64,000 nt of DNA from Klebsiella sp. RIT-PI-d (lineage in GTDB: Bacteria; Pseudomonadota; Gammaproteobacteria; Enterobacterales; Enterobacteriaceae). Numbering within the stretch: the first letter of the stretch is position 1; the number at the start of each line of letters is the position of its first letter. The position numbers and the translations under genes are program-made. The stretch lies in assembly GCF_001187865.1 (NCBI RefSeq), contig NZ_LGIT01000009.1:558001-622000 (forward strand). The letters run 5' to 3'. The notes under the pieces are model-generated. The model saw only the letters and a program-made list of their open reading frames with translations. It was not told the origin of the DNA and did not search any database. This document shows, piece after piece, positions 37,403 through 49,800 of the stretch.

Positions 37403-39679
37403 ATGCTCAACCAGGAACTGGAACTCAGTTTAAACATGGCTTTCGCCAGAGCGCGCGAGCACCGACACGAGTTTATGACCGTAGAGCACTTGCTGCTCGC
37501 GTTGCTCAGTAACCCATCTGCCCGCGAGGCACTTGAAGCGTGCACCGTAGACCTGGTGGCACTGCGTCAGGAACTTGAGGCCTTCATCGAACAAACTACT
37601 CCGGTGCTGCCCGTCAGCGAAGAGGAGCGCGACACGCAGCCGACGCTCAGCTTCCAGCGGGTCCTGCAGCGCGCGGTTTTCCACGTTCAGTCTTCTGGTC
37701 GCAGTGAAGTGACCGGGGCGAACGTCCTCGTGGCCATCTTTAGCGAACAAGAATCGCAGGCCGCCTACCTGTTACGTAAACATGAAGTCAGCCGCCTTGA
37801 TGTGGTGAATTTCATCTCTCACGGCACCCGTAAAGACGAGCCGAGCCAGTCTTCAGATCAGGGAAGCCAGCCCGGCGCAGAAGAACAAGCAGGCGGGGAG
37901 GATCGGATGGAAAATTTCACAACCAACCTCAACCAGCTTGCTCGCGTAGGCGGTATTGATCCGCTGATTGGTCGCGATAAAGAACTTGAACGCGCGATCC
38001 AGGTATTGTGCCGTCGTCGTAAAAACAACCCGCTTCTGGTCGGTGAATCCGGCGTCGGTAAAACGGCTATCGCGGAAGGTCTGGCCTGGCGTATTGTGCG
38101 CGGCGACGTGCCGGAAATCATGGCTGATTGCACCATCTACTCGCTGGATATTGGCTCATTGCTGGCGGGCACCAAATACCGTGGTGACTTTGAGAAGCGC
38201 TTCAAAGCGTTGCTCAAACAGCTTGAGCAGGATGAAAACAGTATTCTGTTTATCGACGAGATCCACACTATCATCGGTGCAGGTGCTGCATCCGGCGGTC
38301 AGGTCGATGCCGCTAACCTTATCAAACCCCTGCTTTCCAGCGGCAAAATCCGCGTGATGGGCTCTACTACCTATCAGGAATTCAGTAACATCTTTGAAAA
38401 GGATCGGGCTCTGGCGCGTCGTTTCCAGAAAATCGATGTAACCGAGCCTTCGGTGGAAGAAACGGTACAGATCATCAACGGTTTGAAACCGAAGTACGAA
38501 GCGCATCACGATGTACGCTATACCGCGAAAGCGGTGCGCGCAGCGGTAGAGCTGGCGGTGAAATACATCAACGATCGTCATCTGCCGGATAAGGCAATTG
38601 ACGTTATTGATGAAGCGGGTGCACGCGCACGCCTGATGCCAGTGAGCAAACGCAAGAAAACCGTTAACGTCGCCGACATTGAATCTGTCGTCGCGCGTAT
38701 TGCGCGTATTCCTGAGAAGAGCGTCTCGCAAAGCGATCGCGATACCCTGAAAAACCTCGGCGACCGTCTGAAAATGCTGGTCTTTGGGCAGGATAAAGCG
38801 ATTGAAGCGCTGACTGAAGCTATCAAGATGGCGCGCGCCGGACTGGGTCATGACCACAAACCGGTAGGGTCCTTCCTGTTTGCCGGACCGACAGGCGTCG
38901 GTAAAACCGAAGTCACAGTACAGTTGTCAAAAGCGCTGGGTATTGAACTGTTGCGCTTTGATATGTCCGAGTATATGGAGCGTCATACCGTTAGCCGGCT
39001 GATTGGTGCGCCTCCGGGATACGTGGGATTTGATCAGGGCGGGCTGTTAACGGATGCCGTAATCAAACATCCGCACGCGGTACTGCTGCTGGACGAAATT
39101 GAAAAAGCGCATCCTGACGTCTTTAATCTGCTGTTGCAGGTGATGGACAACGGGACGCTGACCGACAACAACGGTCGTAAAGCGGACTTCCGTAATGTGG
39201 TACTGGTGATGACCACCAACGCCGGAGTACGGGAAACCGAACGTAAATCGATGGGGCTTATCCACCAGGATAACAGCACTGACGCGATGGAAGAGATCAA
39301 GAAGATCTTTACGCCGGAGTTCCGCAACCGTCTGGACAACATTATCTGGTTTGATCACCTCTCAACCGAGGTTATTCACCAGGTGGTCGATAAGTTCATT
39401 GTCGAACTTCAGGTGCAGCTTGACCAGAAAGGCGTATCCCTGGAAGTCAGCCAGGAAGCGCGCGACTGGCTGGCAGAAAAAGGCTACGACCGGGCAATGG
39501 GCGCGCGTCCAATGACGCGTATTGTGCAGGATAACCTGAAAAAACCGCTGGCCAACGAACTGCTGTTTGGTTCGCTGGTGGACGGCGGGCAGGTGACTGT
39601 GGCGCTGGATAAAGAGAAAAATGCGCTGACCTACGATTTCCAGAGTGCGCAAAAGCGCAAAGCGGAAACCGCGCATTAA
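37403..39679 (+). CDS. clpA: ATP-dependent Clp protease ATPase subunit ClpA
   Basis: This 758-residue AAA+ unfoldase feeds substrates to ClpP. It has an N-domain (about residues 1-145) that binds ClpS, a first ATPase module (GESGVGKT near 214-221; [12 protein letters not shown]) and a second module (GPTGVGKT near 495-502; [13 protein letters not shown]). All Walker and arginine-finger regions look intact. A strong GGGGGG-rich ribosome site lies before its ATG. A clear terminator follows. Confidence 0.97.
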   Translation: MLNQELELSLNMAFARAREHRHEFMTVEHLLLALLSNPSAREALEACTVDLVALRQELEAFIEQTTPVLPVSEEERDTQPTLSFQRVLQRAVFHVQSSGRSEVTGANVLVAIFSEQESQAAYLLRKHEVSRLDVVNFISHGTRKDEPSQSSDQGSQPGAEEQAGGEDRMENFTTNLNQLARVGGIDPLIGRDKELERAIQVLCRRRKNNPLLVGESGVGKTAIAEGLAWRIVRGDVPEIMADCTIYSLDIGSLLAGTKYRGDFEKRFKALLKQLEQDENSILFIDEIHTIIGAGAASGGQVDAANLIKPLLSSGKIRVMGSTTYQEFSNIFEKDRALARRFQKIDVTEPSVEETVQIINGLKPKYEAHHDVRYTAKAVRAAVELAVKYINDRHLPDKAIDVIDEAGARARLMPVSKRKKTVNVADIESVVARIARIPEKSVSQSDRDTLKNLGDRLKMLVFGQDKAIEALTEAIKMARAGLGHDHKPVGSFLFAGPTGVGKTEVTVQLSKALGIELLRFDMSEYMERHTVSRLIGAPPGYVGFDQGGLLTDAVIKHPHAVLLLDEIEKAHPDVFNLLLQVMDNGTLTDNNGRKADFRNVVLVMTTNAGVRETERKSMGLIHQDNSTDAMEEIKKIFTPEFRNRLDNIIWFDHLSTEVIHQVVDKFIVELQVQLDQKGVSLEVSQEARDWLAEKGYDRAMGARPMTRIVQDNLKKPLANELLFGSLVDGGQVTVALDKEKNALTYDFQSAQKRKAETAH

Positions 39680-39696
39680 GTGACGTTTAAAGTAAT

Positions 39697-39726
39697 AAAA
39701 GCGGACTGGTGACAGTCCGCTTTTTT
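39697..39726 (+). terminator. clpA terminator
   Basis: GCGGACT pairs with AGTCCGC, extended by A/T pairs, with a 6-nt loop and a run of six Ts. It starts 18 bp after the clpA stop codon. It is a textbook intrinsic terminator. Confidence 0.92.
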
Positions 39727-39763
39727 ATTATTAATGGTCAAAATGCATGAAACTCTCAGGCCC

Positions 39764-39781
39764 GGCTGGATTAGAACCAGG
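39764..39781 (-). other. tRNA T-arm-like fragment at the serW position
   Basis: On the minus strand CCTGG-TTCTAAT-CCAGC forms a 4-bp stem and 7-nt loop like a tRNA T-arm (TTCGAAT type). A GGTC/GACC hairpin just before it is reminiscent of a variable arm. E. coli has tRNA-Ser gene serW here, between infA and clpA on the minus strand. No acceptor stem or anticodon arm can be found, so this is at best a scar of a tRNA or attachment site. Confidence 0.3.
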
Positions 39782-39826
39782 TCAAAACAGACCGCTTATA
39801 GACTGACTTAATCCGGGAAAATAAAC

Positions 39827-39855
39827 AAAAAAGGCCGGGAAAATTCCCGGCCTTT
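39827..39855 (-). terminator. infA terminator
   Basis: On the minus strand the stem GGCCGGGAA/TTCCCGGCC (9 bp, extended by A-T pairs, 2-nt loop as drawn) ends in six Ts. It lies 36 bp after the infA stop. Confidence 0.92.
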
Positions 39856-39890
39856 CGGTATCTGTACGCCGCTACAGGGCGTGAAAACAA

Positions 39891-40112
<222 letters not shown>

Positions 40113-40382
40113 GTCCTCTGGGGTATCACTACCATTGTTTTGAACCGGCAAGATAATGCCGAAGTTCATCAATTAAGTAAAGTTTTCAGCGCATAAAACG
40201 CAAAAAGTAATTTTGGCGCATTGCTCTGCTGCACACGGCTTTGGCGTACGACAAGCGCAAACGTAAAGGGGAGACGAGGGTAAAACCTGGTTCGAACTGA
40301 TCCCAAACGGTGGCGGGGCAATGGGCAAAAGCAACTTTGCGCGAAGATTATAGCATCCTGACAAAGATTGTGCCGAAAACAT

Positions 40383-41087
40383 TTACCCTTCAGGCATAAA
40401 TAACGTACGCGGCTGCCAGAAATCAGCGGTCAGCGCCAACGGCAGAAGCTTTTCAAGATAGTCCAGATAGTGGCGGCGAGGGATTTCGACTGCGCCGAGG
40501 GAGGCGGTATGGCTATTTAATACCTGACAGTCGATCAGCTGCCCGCCATGAAGGCAGAAATCTGCGCAAAAGGTTAGCAGCGCTGTTTTAGAGGCATTTT
40601 CCGCCCGGCTGAACATGGATTCGCCACAAAATAGTGCGCCCTGACAGACGCCATACATTCCGCCCACCAGCGTATCCTCCCGCCAGACCTCAATAGAATG
40701 CGCATGGCCCAGCTGATGCAAACGCTGATAAGCGCGAATGATCTCCTGGGTTATCCATGTTCCTTCATCGCGGTCGAGTGCGCATGCTTCAATGACCCGA
40801 TCAAAAGCGTGATTAAGCGTCACGCGATAAGGCGACGTTTTATGGAATCGCTTCATGCTGCGGCTAATATGAAAATGCTGTGGCCATAGCACGGCACGCG
40901 GATCGGGCGACCACCATAAGATAGGATCGCCCGGCGAAAACCACGGAAAAATACCGTGCTGATAGGCCATTAATAGCCGTGCAGGGCTAAGATCGCCGCC
41001 CAATGCCAGTAAACCATTAGGTTCACGCAGCGCACCCTCGGGGGAGGGAAACGCAATTGAATGTCGGGACAACTGGACCAGGCGCAT
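40383..41087 (-). CDS. aat: Leucyl/phenylalanyl-tRNA--protein transferase Aat
   Basis: Aat attaches Leu or Phe to N-terminal Lys or Arg of proteins, creating N-degrons read by ClpS-ClpA, whose genes lie nearby. The 234-residue protein begins [20 protein letters not shown] and includes [35 protein letters not shown] and the GESMFSR segment. The start at 41087 matches the homologue. It lies after cydC by 42 bp, so it may be part of a cydDC-aat unit. Confidence 0.95.
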   Translation of the reverse strand: MRLVQLSRHSIAFPSPEGALREPNGLLALGGDLSPARLLMAYQHGIFPWFSPGDPILWWSPDPRAVLWPQHFHISRSMKRFHKTSPYRVTLNHAFDRVIEACALDRDEGTWITQEIIRAYQRLHQLGHAHSIEVWREDTLVGGMYGVCQGALFCGESMFSRAENASKTALLTFCADFCLHGGQLIDCQVLNSHTASLGAVEIPRRHYLDYLEKLLPLALTADFWQPRTLFMPEG

Positions 41088-41129
41088 GTTAGTGCTACTC
41101 CACCGCAAGACGAACCGCTCAATAATAGT

Positions 41130-42851
41130 CTACAGGCGCTGTTTAAACTGGTAATAACGCCCCTTGTTCGCCAGCAATTCTGCGTGATTACCATGCTCAA
41201 TAATGCGCCCGTTGTCCATCACTATTATGCGATCAAAACGCGCCAGCCCTCGCAGACGATGCGTCACCATCAGCAGCGTTTTTTCTTTAGCGACGGTTGC
41301 CAGAAGATCGAGAATTTGACTTTCGGTGGTGGCATCCAGTCCTTCCGTCGGCTCATCAAGCAGCAGCAGCGGCGCATCATGCAGTAGCGCCCGCGCAATG
41401 GCCAGACGGCGCAGTTCACCGCCCGAAAGCTGACGCCCGCCTTCCCCCAGCCAGCTGTTTAAACCACCGTCTTCCAGCAGCTTCTCAAGACCGGTGCGGG
41501 TCAGGGCGGCAGCCAGTTTTTCATCACTAGCCTCTGGGGCAGCCAGCAGCAGATTGTCCCGCAATGTGGCGCTAAAAAGATGAACGCGCTGGGGTACCAT
41601 TGTCATGGCGCGGCGCAGCGTGGTTTCATCGAGATCCGCAGCGGGGGAGCCGTTGATCAATAGCTCCCCATGCTGAGGGTCCCATGCCCGGGTCAGCAGC
41701 TGTAGCAAGGTTGATTTACCGCAGCCGGTACGACCGAGGATCGCAATATGCTCGCCTGCAGCAACATTCAGGCTGATGTTATTTAGTGCTGGCTGTTCGT
41801 GCTGCGGGTAACAAAACGTCACCTCGTGCAGTTGAAGGCTGACGGCTGTCAGGGGTGCGGCAGGCTGTGCGTTGAAAACGACTTCTGGCGGCTGCTCAAT
41901 GATTTGCGTGAGACGGATGGCCGAGGCCATAACCTGACCAAGATGCTGGAATGCGCCGGTCACCGGCGCGAGGGCTTCAAACGCGGCAAGCGCACAGAAA
42001 ACAAAAAGGGCGATCAGCGCGCCAGGACGGCCGTTATCACCCACACCGCCAGAGGCCATCCACAACATCACGACAACGGCAGCGCCACCGATCAACAACA
42101 TCAGCGCTTGTGAAAGGGCAGTCAGCTCTGACTGTCTGCGCTGCGCATCATGCCAGCTTAATTCGGTATTCTCCATCTGCTGACGGTAGCGGTGACTGGC
42201 ATTAAACAGCGACAGTTCCGCTTGCCCCTGAAGCCAGGCGGTCAGCTGCTGCCGGTATTGTCCGCGCAAACTGGTCAGACTCTCGCCGACGGGTTTGCCG
42301 GCACGATAAAACAGCGGCGGAAGCAGCAACAGCGTCAGAAGCATAATGCTGCCCAGAGTGAGGGCCAGAGTTATATCCATCAGGCTGAGTCCACAAGTGA
42401 CAACCACGATCACCACCAGGGCACCAATAAGCGGCGAAATCACCCGTAGATAGAGATGGTCAAGCGTATCGACGTCTGCTACCAGACGATTCAGTAACTC
42501 TCCCTGACGAAAGCGGGCCAGTCCGGCAGGCGAGAGCGGAAGGATTTTGCTGAAGGTAAACACCCGCAGATGCTGAAGTACCCGGAAGGTCGCATCATGG
42601 CTGACCAGCCGCTCAAAATAACGTCCGGCAGTACGGATAATAGCCGCACCGCGTACGCCCGCCGCGGGCAGCATGTAGTTGAAGGTGTAGGCGCCGGCAA
42701 ATCCGGCGACGGCGGAAGCGGATAAAAACCAGCCGGAGAGGGTTAACAGCCCGATACTGGCGAGCAGAGTAACAATCGCGAGAATAATACCCAGCGTCAG
42801 CAACCCTTTGTGCCGTTTATAAAGCGCAAGATAAGGACGTAATACGCGCAT
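41130..42851 (-). CDS. cydC: Heterodimeric ABC exporter subunit CydC
   Basis: With CydD this ABC exporter is required for assembly of cytochrome bd and periplasmic c-type cytochromes; it is linked to cysteine/glutathione export and more recently to heme handling. The 573 residues hold six membrane helices in the first 300 and an ATPase with GRTGCGKST, LSGGELRRLAIARALL and LLLLDEPTEGLD. Its start follows the cydD stop with no gap. Confidence 0.95.
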   Translation of the reverse strand: MRVLRPYLALYKRHKGLLTLGIILAIVTLLASIGLLTLSGWFLSASAVAGFAGAYTFNYMLPAAGVRGAAIIRTAGRYFERLVSHDATFRVLQHLRVFTFSKILPLSPAGLARFRQGELLNRLVADVDTLDHLYLRVISPLIGALVVIVVVTCGLSLMDITLALTLGSIMLLTLLLLPPLFYRAGKPVGESLTSLRGQYRQQLTAWLQGQAELSLFNASHRYRQQMENTELSWHDAQRRQSELTALSQALMLLIGGAAVVVMLWMASGGVGDNGRPGALIALFVFCALAAFEALAPVTGAFQHLGQVMASAIRLTQIIEQPPEVVFNAQPAAPLTAVSLQLHEVTFCYPQHEQPALNNISLNVAAGEHIAILGRTGCGKSTLLQLLTRAWDPQHGELLINGSPAADLDETTLRRAMTMVPQRVHLFSATLRDNLLLAAPEASDEKLAAALTRTGLEKLLEDGGLNSWLGEGGRQLSGGELRRLAIARALLHDAPLLLLDEPTEGLDATTESQILDLLATVAKEKTLLMVTHRLRGLARFDRIIVMDNGRIIEHGNHAELLANKGRYYQFKQRL

Positions 42852-44618
42852 TTAAATATCCTCCTGACGGTGAGCAAGCAGGCTGGCAAACGCACCATTA
42901 GCCTCAGTCAGCTCGCTAAAATGACCCTGCTCGACAATCTGCCCGTCCTGCATCACCCAGATGGAATCCCACGCGGCCAGATCCTCAAGCTGATGAGTCA
43001 CCATCAGGGTGGTTTGTTGTCGCGAGGCCTCGTTGAGGGCCTGCATAACGCGCTGTTCGCTATGCGCGTCAAGACTGGCTGAGGGTTCATCCAGGAGTAA
43101 TAAATGACTCGGGGTCAGCAGCGCACGCGCCACAGCGACGCGCTGGGCCTGACCCACCGACAAACCTCCAGCCTGATCGACAAGCTGCGTATCAATGCCG
43201 TGTGGCAGCTGTTGCGTAAATTCGCTTACCCATGCTCGCGCCAGAGCTGAATGCAGCTCCGCTTCAGAGGCATCAGGTTTTGCCAGTAAGACGTTATCGC
43301 GAATCGTTGCCGCCGGAAGCTGCGGGTTTTGTCCTACCCAGCTTAACTGCTGACGCCAGAGCTCAGGCTCCAGCTCGCGTAATTCAACCTCGTTGATGAG
43401 TAGCGAACCGTCATAAGGCAGAAAACCAGAGAGCATGCTCAGAAGTGAGCTTTTTCCCGAGCCGCTCTGGCCGATCAACACCACGCGTTGTCCGGCTGCA
43501 AGGTCAAAATTAAGAGGACCGGCGAGAACCTTACCCTCCGGCGATTTAATCATTACATCGCGGGCGCGAAGTGAAACAGCCTGCTGGGCATTAAGCTGCT
43601 TTTCACCCCGTTCAGGAGAGGCTAATGGGGCCTCCATAAACGTTTTCAGACTGTCTGCCGCGCCGACTGCCTGCGCTTTAGCATGATAATACGTGCCGAG
43701 ATCGCGCAGCGGCTGGAAGAATTCGGGAGCGAGGATCAGCGCGAGGAACCCGGCAGCAAGCGTAACGCCCGTGCCATAATGACCAAAATTTAACTCGCCA
43801 AGATAAGAGAAGCCAAAATAAACCGCCACTAACGCGATGGAGAGTGAGGCGAAAAATTCCAGTACCCCGGAGGACAGAAAAGCGAGACGCAGCACTTCCA
43901 TTGTCCGCTGGCGAAAATCCTGCGAAGCCCGGCGAATATTATCAATCTCAGCATCGCCACGTCCGAATGTGCGCAGGGTTTCCATCCCACGCAGGCGGTC
44001 AAGGAAATGGCCGCTCAGCCGCGCCAGCGCCTGGAAATTACGTCGATTAGCATCAGCGGCACCCATCCCGACCATCGCCATAAACAAAGGGATCAACGGC
44101 GCGGTGCCGAGTAAGATCAGTGCCGCTGCCCAGTTAGAGGGGAAAATAGCGATCACAATAAGCAGTGGCACAAAGGTCGCCAGAGCCATTTGTGGCAAAT
44201 AGCGGGCATAGTAATCGTGCATATCGTCGATCTGCTCGATAATTAATGTTGCCCAGCTTCCTGCCGGTTTACCCTGAATCCAGGCCGGCCCGGCCTGTTG
44301 CAGGCGGTCCAGAACCTGACGGCGTAGGGCAAATCGAATGTGTTGTCCGGCGTGAAAACCGACTTTTTCACGCAGCCAGACAACCCAGGCGCGCACAATA
44401 AAAATCAGGATCAATTGAATAAAGGGCAGTAAAAGCGCTTCACGCGGAATATTATCCATGATCATATGCTGTAGGATCTGCGCCAGCATCCAGGCCTGGG
44501 CCACAATTAACAGGCCGCTCACCAGTCCCAGCAGACGAGACATCATCAGCCAGCGGCGGGAGATCACACTTTGCTGTTTTAACCAGCGGGTTAACTCTTG
44601 TTGACGGGTTTTATTCAT
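42852..44618 (-). CDS. cydD: Heterodimeric ABC exporter subunit CydD
   Basis: This 588-residue partner of CydC has an exporter-type membrane domain (about residues 20-330) and an ATPase with GQSGSGKSS. The divergent signature is LSVGQAQRVAVARALL, and Walker B is LLLLDEPSASLD. It abuts cydC directly. trxB lies upstream on the same strand but is separated by a terminator. Confidence 0.95.
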   Translation of the reverse strand: MNKTRQQELTRWLKQQSVISRRWLMMSRLLGLVSGLLIVAQAWMLAQILQHMIMDNIPREALLLPFIQLILIFIVRAWVVWLREKVGFHAGQHIRFALRRQVLDRLQQAGPAWIQGKPAGSWATLIIEQIDDMHDYYARYLPQMALATFVPLLIVIAIFPSNWAAALILLGTAPLIPLFMAMVGMGAADANRRNFQALARLSGHFLDRLRGMETLRTFGRGDAEIDNIRRASQDFRQRTMEVLRLAFLSSGVLEFFASLSIALVAVYFGFSYLGELNFGHYGTGVTLAAGFLALILAPEFFQPLRDLGTYYHAKAQAVGAADSLKTFMEAPLASPERGEKQLNAQQAVSLRARDVMIKSPEGKVLAGPLNFDLAAGQRVVLIGQSGSGKSSLLSMLSGFLPYDGSLLINEVELRELEPELWRQQLSWVGQNPQLPAATIRDNVLLAKPDASEAELHSALARAWVSEFTQQLPHGIDTQLVDQAGGLSVGQAQRVAVARALLTPSHLLLLDEPSASLDAHSEQRVMQALNEASRQQTTLMVTHQLEDLAAWDSIWVMQDGQIVEQGHFSELTEANGAFASLLAHRQEDI

Positions 44619-44675
44619 TACGTGCTTAGCAGGTGAGTTATTAGAATATCAGGCACGGCAATGTTACAACGACGC

Positions 44676-44703
44676 AAAAATAAAGGCGACCTATAGTCGC
44701 CTT
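44676..44703 (-). terminator. trxB terminator
   Basis: On the minus strand AAGGCGAC pairs with GTCGCCTT (8 bp, 5-nt loop) and is followed by TATTTTT. It lies between trxB and cydD, 28 bp after the trxB stop. Confidence 0.85.
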
Positions 44704-44731
44704 ATTTACCTTTGTTACTGACTTGTAAAGA

Positions 44732-46244
<1,513 letters not shown>

Positions 46245-46739
46245 ATGGTAGATAGCAAGAAGCGCCCAGGCAAAGATCTCGACCGTATCGATCGCAATAT
46301 TTTGAATGAATTGCAAAAGGACGGGCGTATTTCCAACGTTGAGCTCTCAAAAAGAGTGGGACTTTCTCCGACACCGTGCCTTGAGCGCGTTCGTCGACTG
46401 GAACGGCAGGGTTTTATTCAGGGCTATACGGCGCTGCTAAACCCGCATTATCTGGACGCATCACTTCTGGTTTTTGTTGAGATTACTCTGAATCGTGGTG
46501 CGCCTGATGTGTTTGAGCAATTTAACACTGCCGTGCAAAAACTTGAAGAAATTCAAGAGTGTCATTTAGTTTCAGGTGATTTTGACTACTTGTTGAAAAC
46601 CCGCGTACCGGATATGTCAGCGTATCGTAAATTACTGGGTGAAACCCTGCTGCGCCTGCCAGGTGTTAACGACACCCGCACCTATGTGGTGATGGAAGAG
46701 GTTAAACAGAGCAATCGTCTGGTAATTAAAACGCGCTAA
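46245..46739 (+). CDS. lrp: Leucine-responsive regulatory protein Lrp
   Basis: This is a global regulator of amino-acid metabolism, pili and nutrient transitions, forming octamers and hexadecamers. It has 164 residues, the E. coli length. The N-terminal helix-turn-helix is seen in GRISNVELSKRVGLSPTPCLERV, and the C-terminal RAM/effector domain includes VSGDFDYLLKTRVPD. It is highly conserved. ftsK follows in the same direction with its own upstream hairpins. Confidence 0.98.
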   Translation: MVDSKKRPGKDLDRIDRNILNELQKDGRISNVELSKRVGLSPTPCLERVRRLERQGFIQGYTALLNPHYLDASLLVFVEITLNRGAPDVFEQFNTAVQKLEEIQECHLVSGDFDYLLKTRVPDMSAYRKLLGETLLRLPGVNDTRTYVVMEEVKQSNRLVIKTR

Positions 46740-46759
46740 CACGGAACAGGTGCAAAATC

Positions 46760-46778
46760 AGTGTAATTTGATTACACT
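46760..46778 (+). repeat. Palindrome after lrp
   Basis: AGTGTAAT-TTG-ATTACACT is a perfect 8-bp inverted repeat 20 bp after the lrp stop. No T run follows, so it is either a weak terminator or a protein site near the ftsK promoter. A second hairpin (CCGTGC/GCACGG, 46799-46822) lies just before ftsK. Confidence 0.5.
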
Positions 46779-46858
46779 CCTGTTAATCCATACAGCAACC
46801 GTGCCGGGGCAACCCTGCACGGTTCTCCGTTTAGCATCAAGGACCTGGAGTGCCTTTC

Positions 46859-49800
46859 TTGAGCCAGGAATATACAGAAGACAAAGACGTCAAAATTACC
46901 CGGTTAAGCAGCAGTCGCCGACTTCTGGAGGCCATGCTTATTCTTTGCTCACTTTTTGCCATCTGGTTGATGGTGGCGATGCTGAGCTTCAATCCTTCCG
47001 ATCCCAGCTGGTCGCAAACGGCGTGGCATGAGCCTATCCACAATTTAGGCGGTGTGCCGGGAGCCTGGCTTGCCGACACGCTTTTCTTCATCTTTGGCAT
47101 CATGGCTTATACCATACCGGTGATTATTATTGGTGGATGCTGGTTTGCATACCGACACCGGGCCAATGAAGATTACATCGATTACTTCGCCGTTTCTCTG
47201 CGTCTTATTGGCGTACTGGCGCTTATCCTGACCTCATGCGGCCTGGCCGCAATCAACGCCGATGATATCTGGTATTTTGCCTCGGGCGGGGTTATTGGCA
47301 GCCTGCTCAGCACGACATTACAACCGCTGCTGCACAGCAGCGGCGGTACAATTGCGCTGCTCTGTATCTGGGCGGCTGGTCTGACGCTATTTACCGGCTG
47401 GTCGTGGGTCAGCATCGCTGAGAAATTAGGCAGTGTTATTCTTAATATTCTGACGTTCGCCAGTAATCGTACCCGCCGCGACGATACCTGGGTTGAAGAA
47501 GAATATGAGGATTATGAGGAATATGAGGACGAGAGCGAAGACGCGCAGCCAGATGCGCCGCGTGAATCGCGTCGGGCTCGTATCCTGCGCGGTGCGCTGG
47601 CAAGACGTAAGCGCGTCGCCGAAAAATTTGCTAATCCTCTGGGGCGTAAAACGGATGCCGCGCTTTTTTCCGGCAAACGGATGGACGATCCGGAGGAGAT
47701 TACTTACAGCGCTCGCGGTGTTACCGCCGACCCGGATGATGTTTTATTTTCCGGTCATCGGGCTACGCAGGCGGAAGAGTTTGACGAATACGATCCTCTA
47801 CTAAATGGGGCCTCCGTCAGCGAACCGGTGGCGGCGGCCGCTGCCGCAACAATGGCAACTCAGGCCTGGGCCGCGCCTGCCGATCCCGTTATACCGCAGC
47901 CGCAGATTCAGGGCGCAGAGCCTGTTATTTCCCAACCTGATGCGACCTGGCAGGCGGTACCACCGCCGCATACGAACAGTGTTACGCAGGAAAACCGGGC
48001 GCCAGGTCAGCCCACCACGCCTGTCGATGAATGGCAATCTGCGGCGCCAGAAGCACCGCGCTATGAAGTACCACAGCCGTGGGAAACGCCGGCACAGCCC
48101 GGGGTAGCGCAGCCGCATTACGATCCGTACGCAGAGCAGCCGCCGGTTGCTCAGCCGCAGTATCAGCCGTACGCGGAACAGCCGCCGGTTACACAGTCGC
48201 AGTACCAGCCATACGCAGAACAGCCGCCGGTTGCGGAGCCGCATTACGATCCGTACGCAGAACAGCCGCCGGTTACTCAGCCGCAGTACCAGCCGTACGC
48301 AGAACAGCCGCCGGTTACTCAGCCGCAGTACCAGCCGCACGCAGAACAGCCGCCGGTTGCGCAGCCGCAGTACCAGCCGCACGCAGAACAGCCGCCGGTT
48401 CCTCAGCCGCAGTACCAGCCGGACGCAGAACAGCCGCCGGTTGTTCCTGAATCCCCTGCGCAGGAAGAGGTTAAAACAAGCCGTCCACCGCTCTACTACT
48501 TTGAAGAAGTCGAAGAAAAACGCGCCCGCGAGCGTGAACAACTGGCCGCCTGGTATCAGCCTGTTCCCGAACCTGTTGAGCAGCCTGTAACGCCATCTGC
48601 GGTTATCGATCCTGCGCCAGTGGTTGCTCCAGTTGCTGCCAGCGTGCATCAGGCCACCACGGCGGCGACCGTGGCTGCACCCGTATTTAATCTGGCCACC
48701 AGCGGCGTGCGTACTCAGGTAAAAGAAGGAATTGGCCCGCAGTTGCCGCGGCCAAACCGGGTTCGCGTCCCGACGCGTCGCGAACTGGCCTCCTATGGCA
48801 TTAAATTACCTTCGCAGCGTATGGCTGAAGAACGTGCCCGTCAGGCAGAACAACATTCTGACGACGAGTCTGATGCATTTGAGCACGAAGATGAACTGGC
48901 ACGTCAATTCGCCGATTCGCAGCAGCAGCGTTATGGCTCCGATCCCGTGCAGAATGAGGAAGAGGCGGCAGAAGAAGAACTGGCTCGTCAGTTCGTGGCC
49001 TCGCAGCAGCAGCGCTATGCCAGTGAACAGCCAGAAGGTGCTAATCCTTTCTCACTAAGCGATTTTGACTTTTCGCCAACCAAAGCACTGGTTGATGATG
49101 GTCCGGGCGCGCCGCTGTTTACTCCAGGCCCTGTGGATGATCCCCTGCCTGTATCTCAGCCGGTCCAGCAACCTGCCGCATCGCAACCTGTTTATCAGCA
49201 GCCGCAGCCGGTCCAGCAACCTGTCGCACCTCAGCCGGTTTATCAGCAGCCGCAGCCGGTCCAGCAACCTGCCGCATCGCAGCCTGTTTATCAGCCGCCG
49301 CAGCCGGTCCAGCAGCCTGCCGCACCGCAGCCGGTTTATCAGCAGCCGCAGCAACCGGTTCAGCCGCCGCAAGAAAGCCTTATTCATCCTTTGTTAATGC
49401 GTAACGGTGACAGTCGTCCACTTCAGAAGCCGACCACACTGTTGCCGTCACTGGATCTGCTGACGCCGCCGCCGTCTGAAGTCGAACCGGTAGACACTTT
49501 CGCCCTCGAGCAGATGGCGCGTCTGGTTGAAGCACGTCTGGCCGATTTCCGCATTAAAGCGGATGTTGTGAATTATTCTCCAGGCCCGGTCATTACCCGT
49601 TTTGAATTAAACCTGGCGCCGGGCGTAAAAGCTGCACGTATCTCCAACCTGTCCCGGGACCTCGCACGTTCTCTGTCCAGTGCCGCTGTCCGCGTTGTTG
49701 AAGTGATCCCTGGCAAACCGTACGTTGGCCTTGAGCTGCCAAATAAAAAGCGGCAAACGGTTTATCTTCGTGAGGTTCTGGACTGCGCTAAATTTCGCGG

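Noticed and set aside
40283-40300. GGTTCGAAC-type tRNA T-loop similarity upstream of infA
   Set aside because: No acceptor, D or anticodon arm can be built around it on either strand.
48101-48442. CRISPR-like repeat array
   Set aside because: The repeats are contiguous, in frame and without spacers; they encode the FtsK linker.
47801-48649. 282-codon minus-strand frame inside ftsK
   Set aside because: It is an Arg/Leu-rich product of the repeated CCG/CAG codons of the FtsK linker read backwards.
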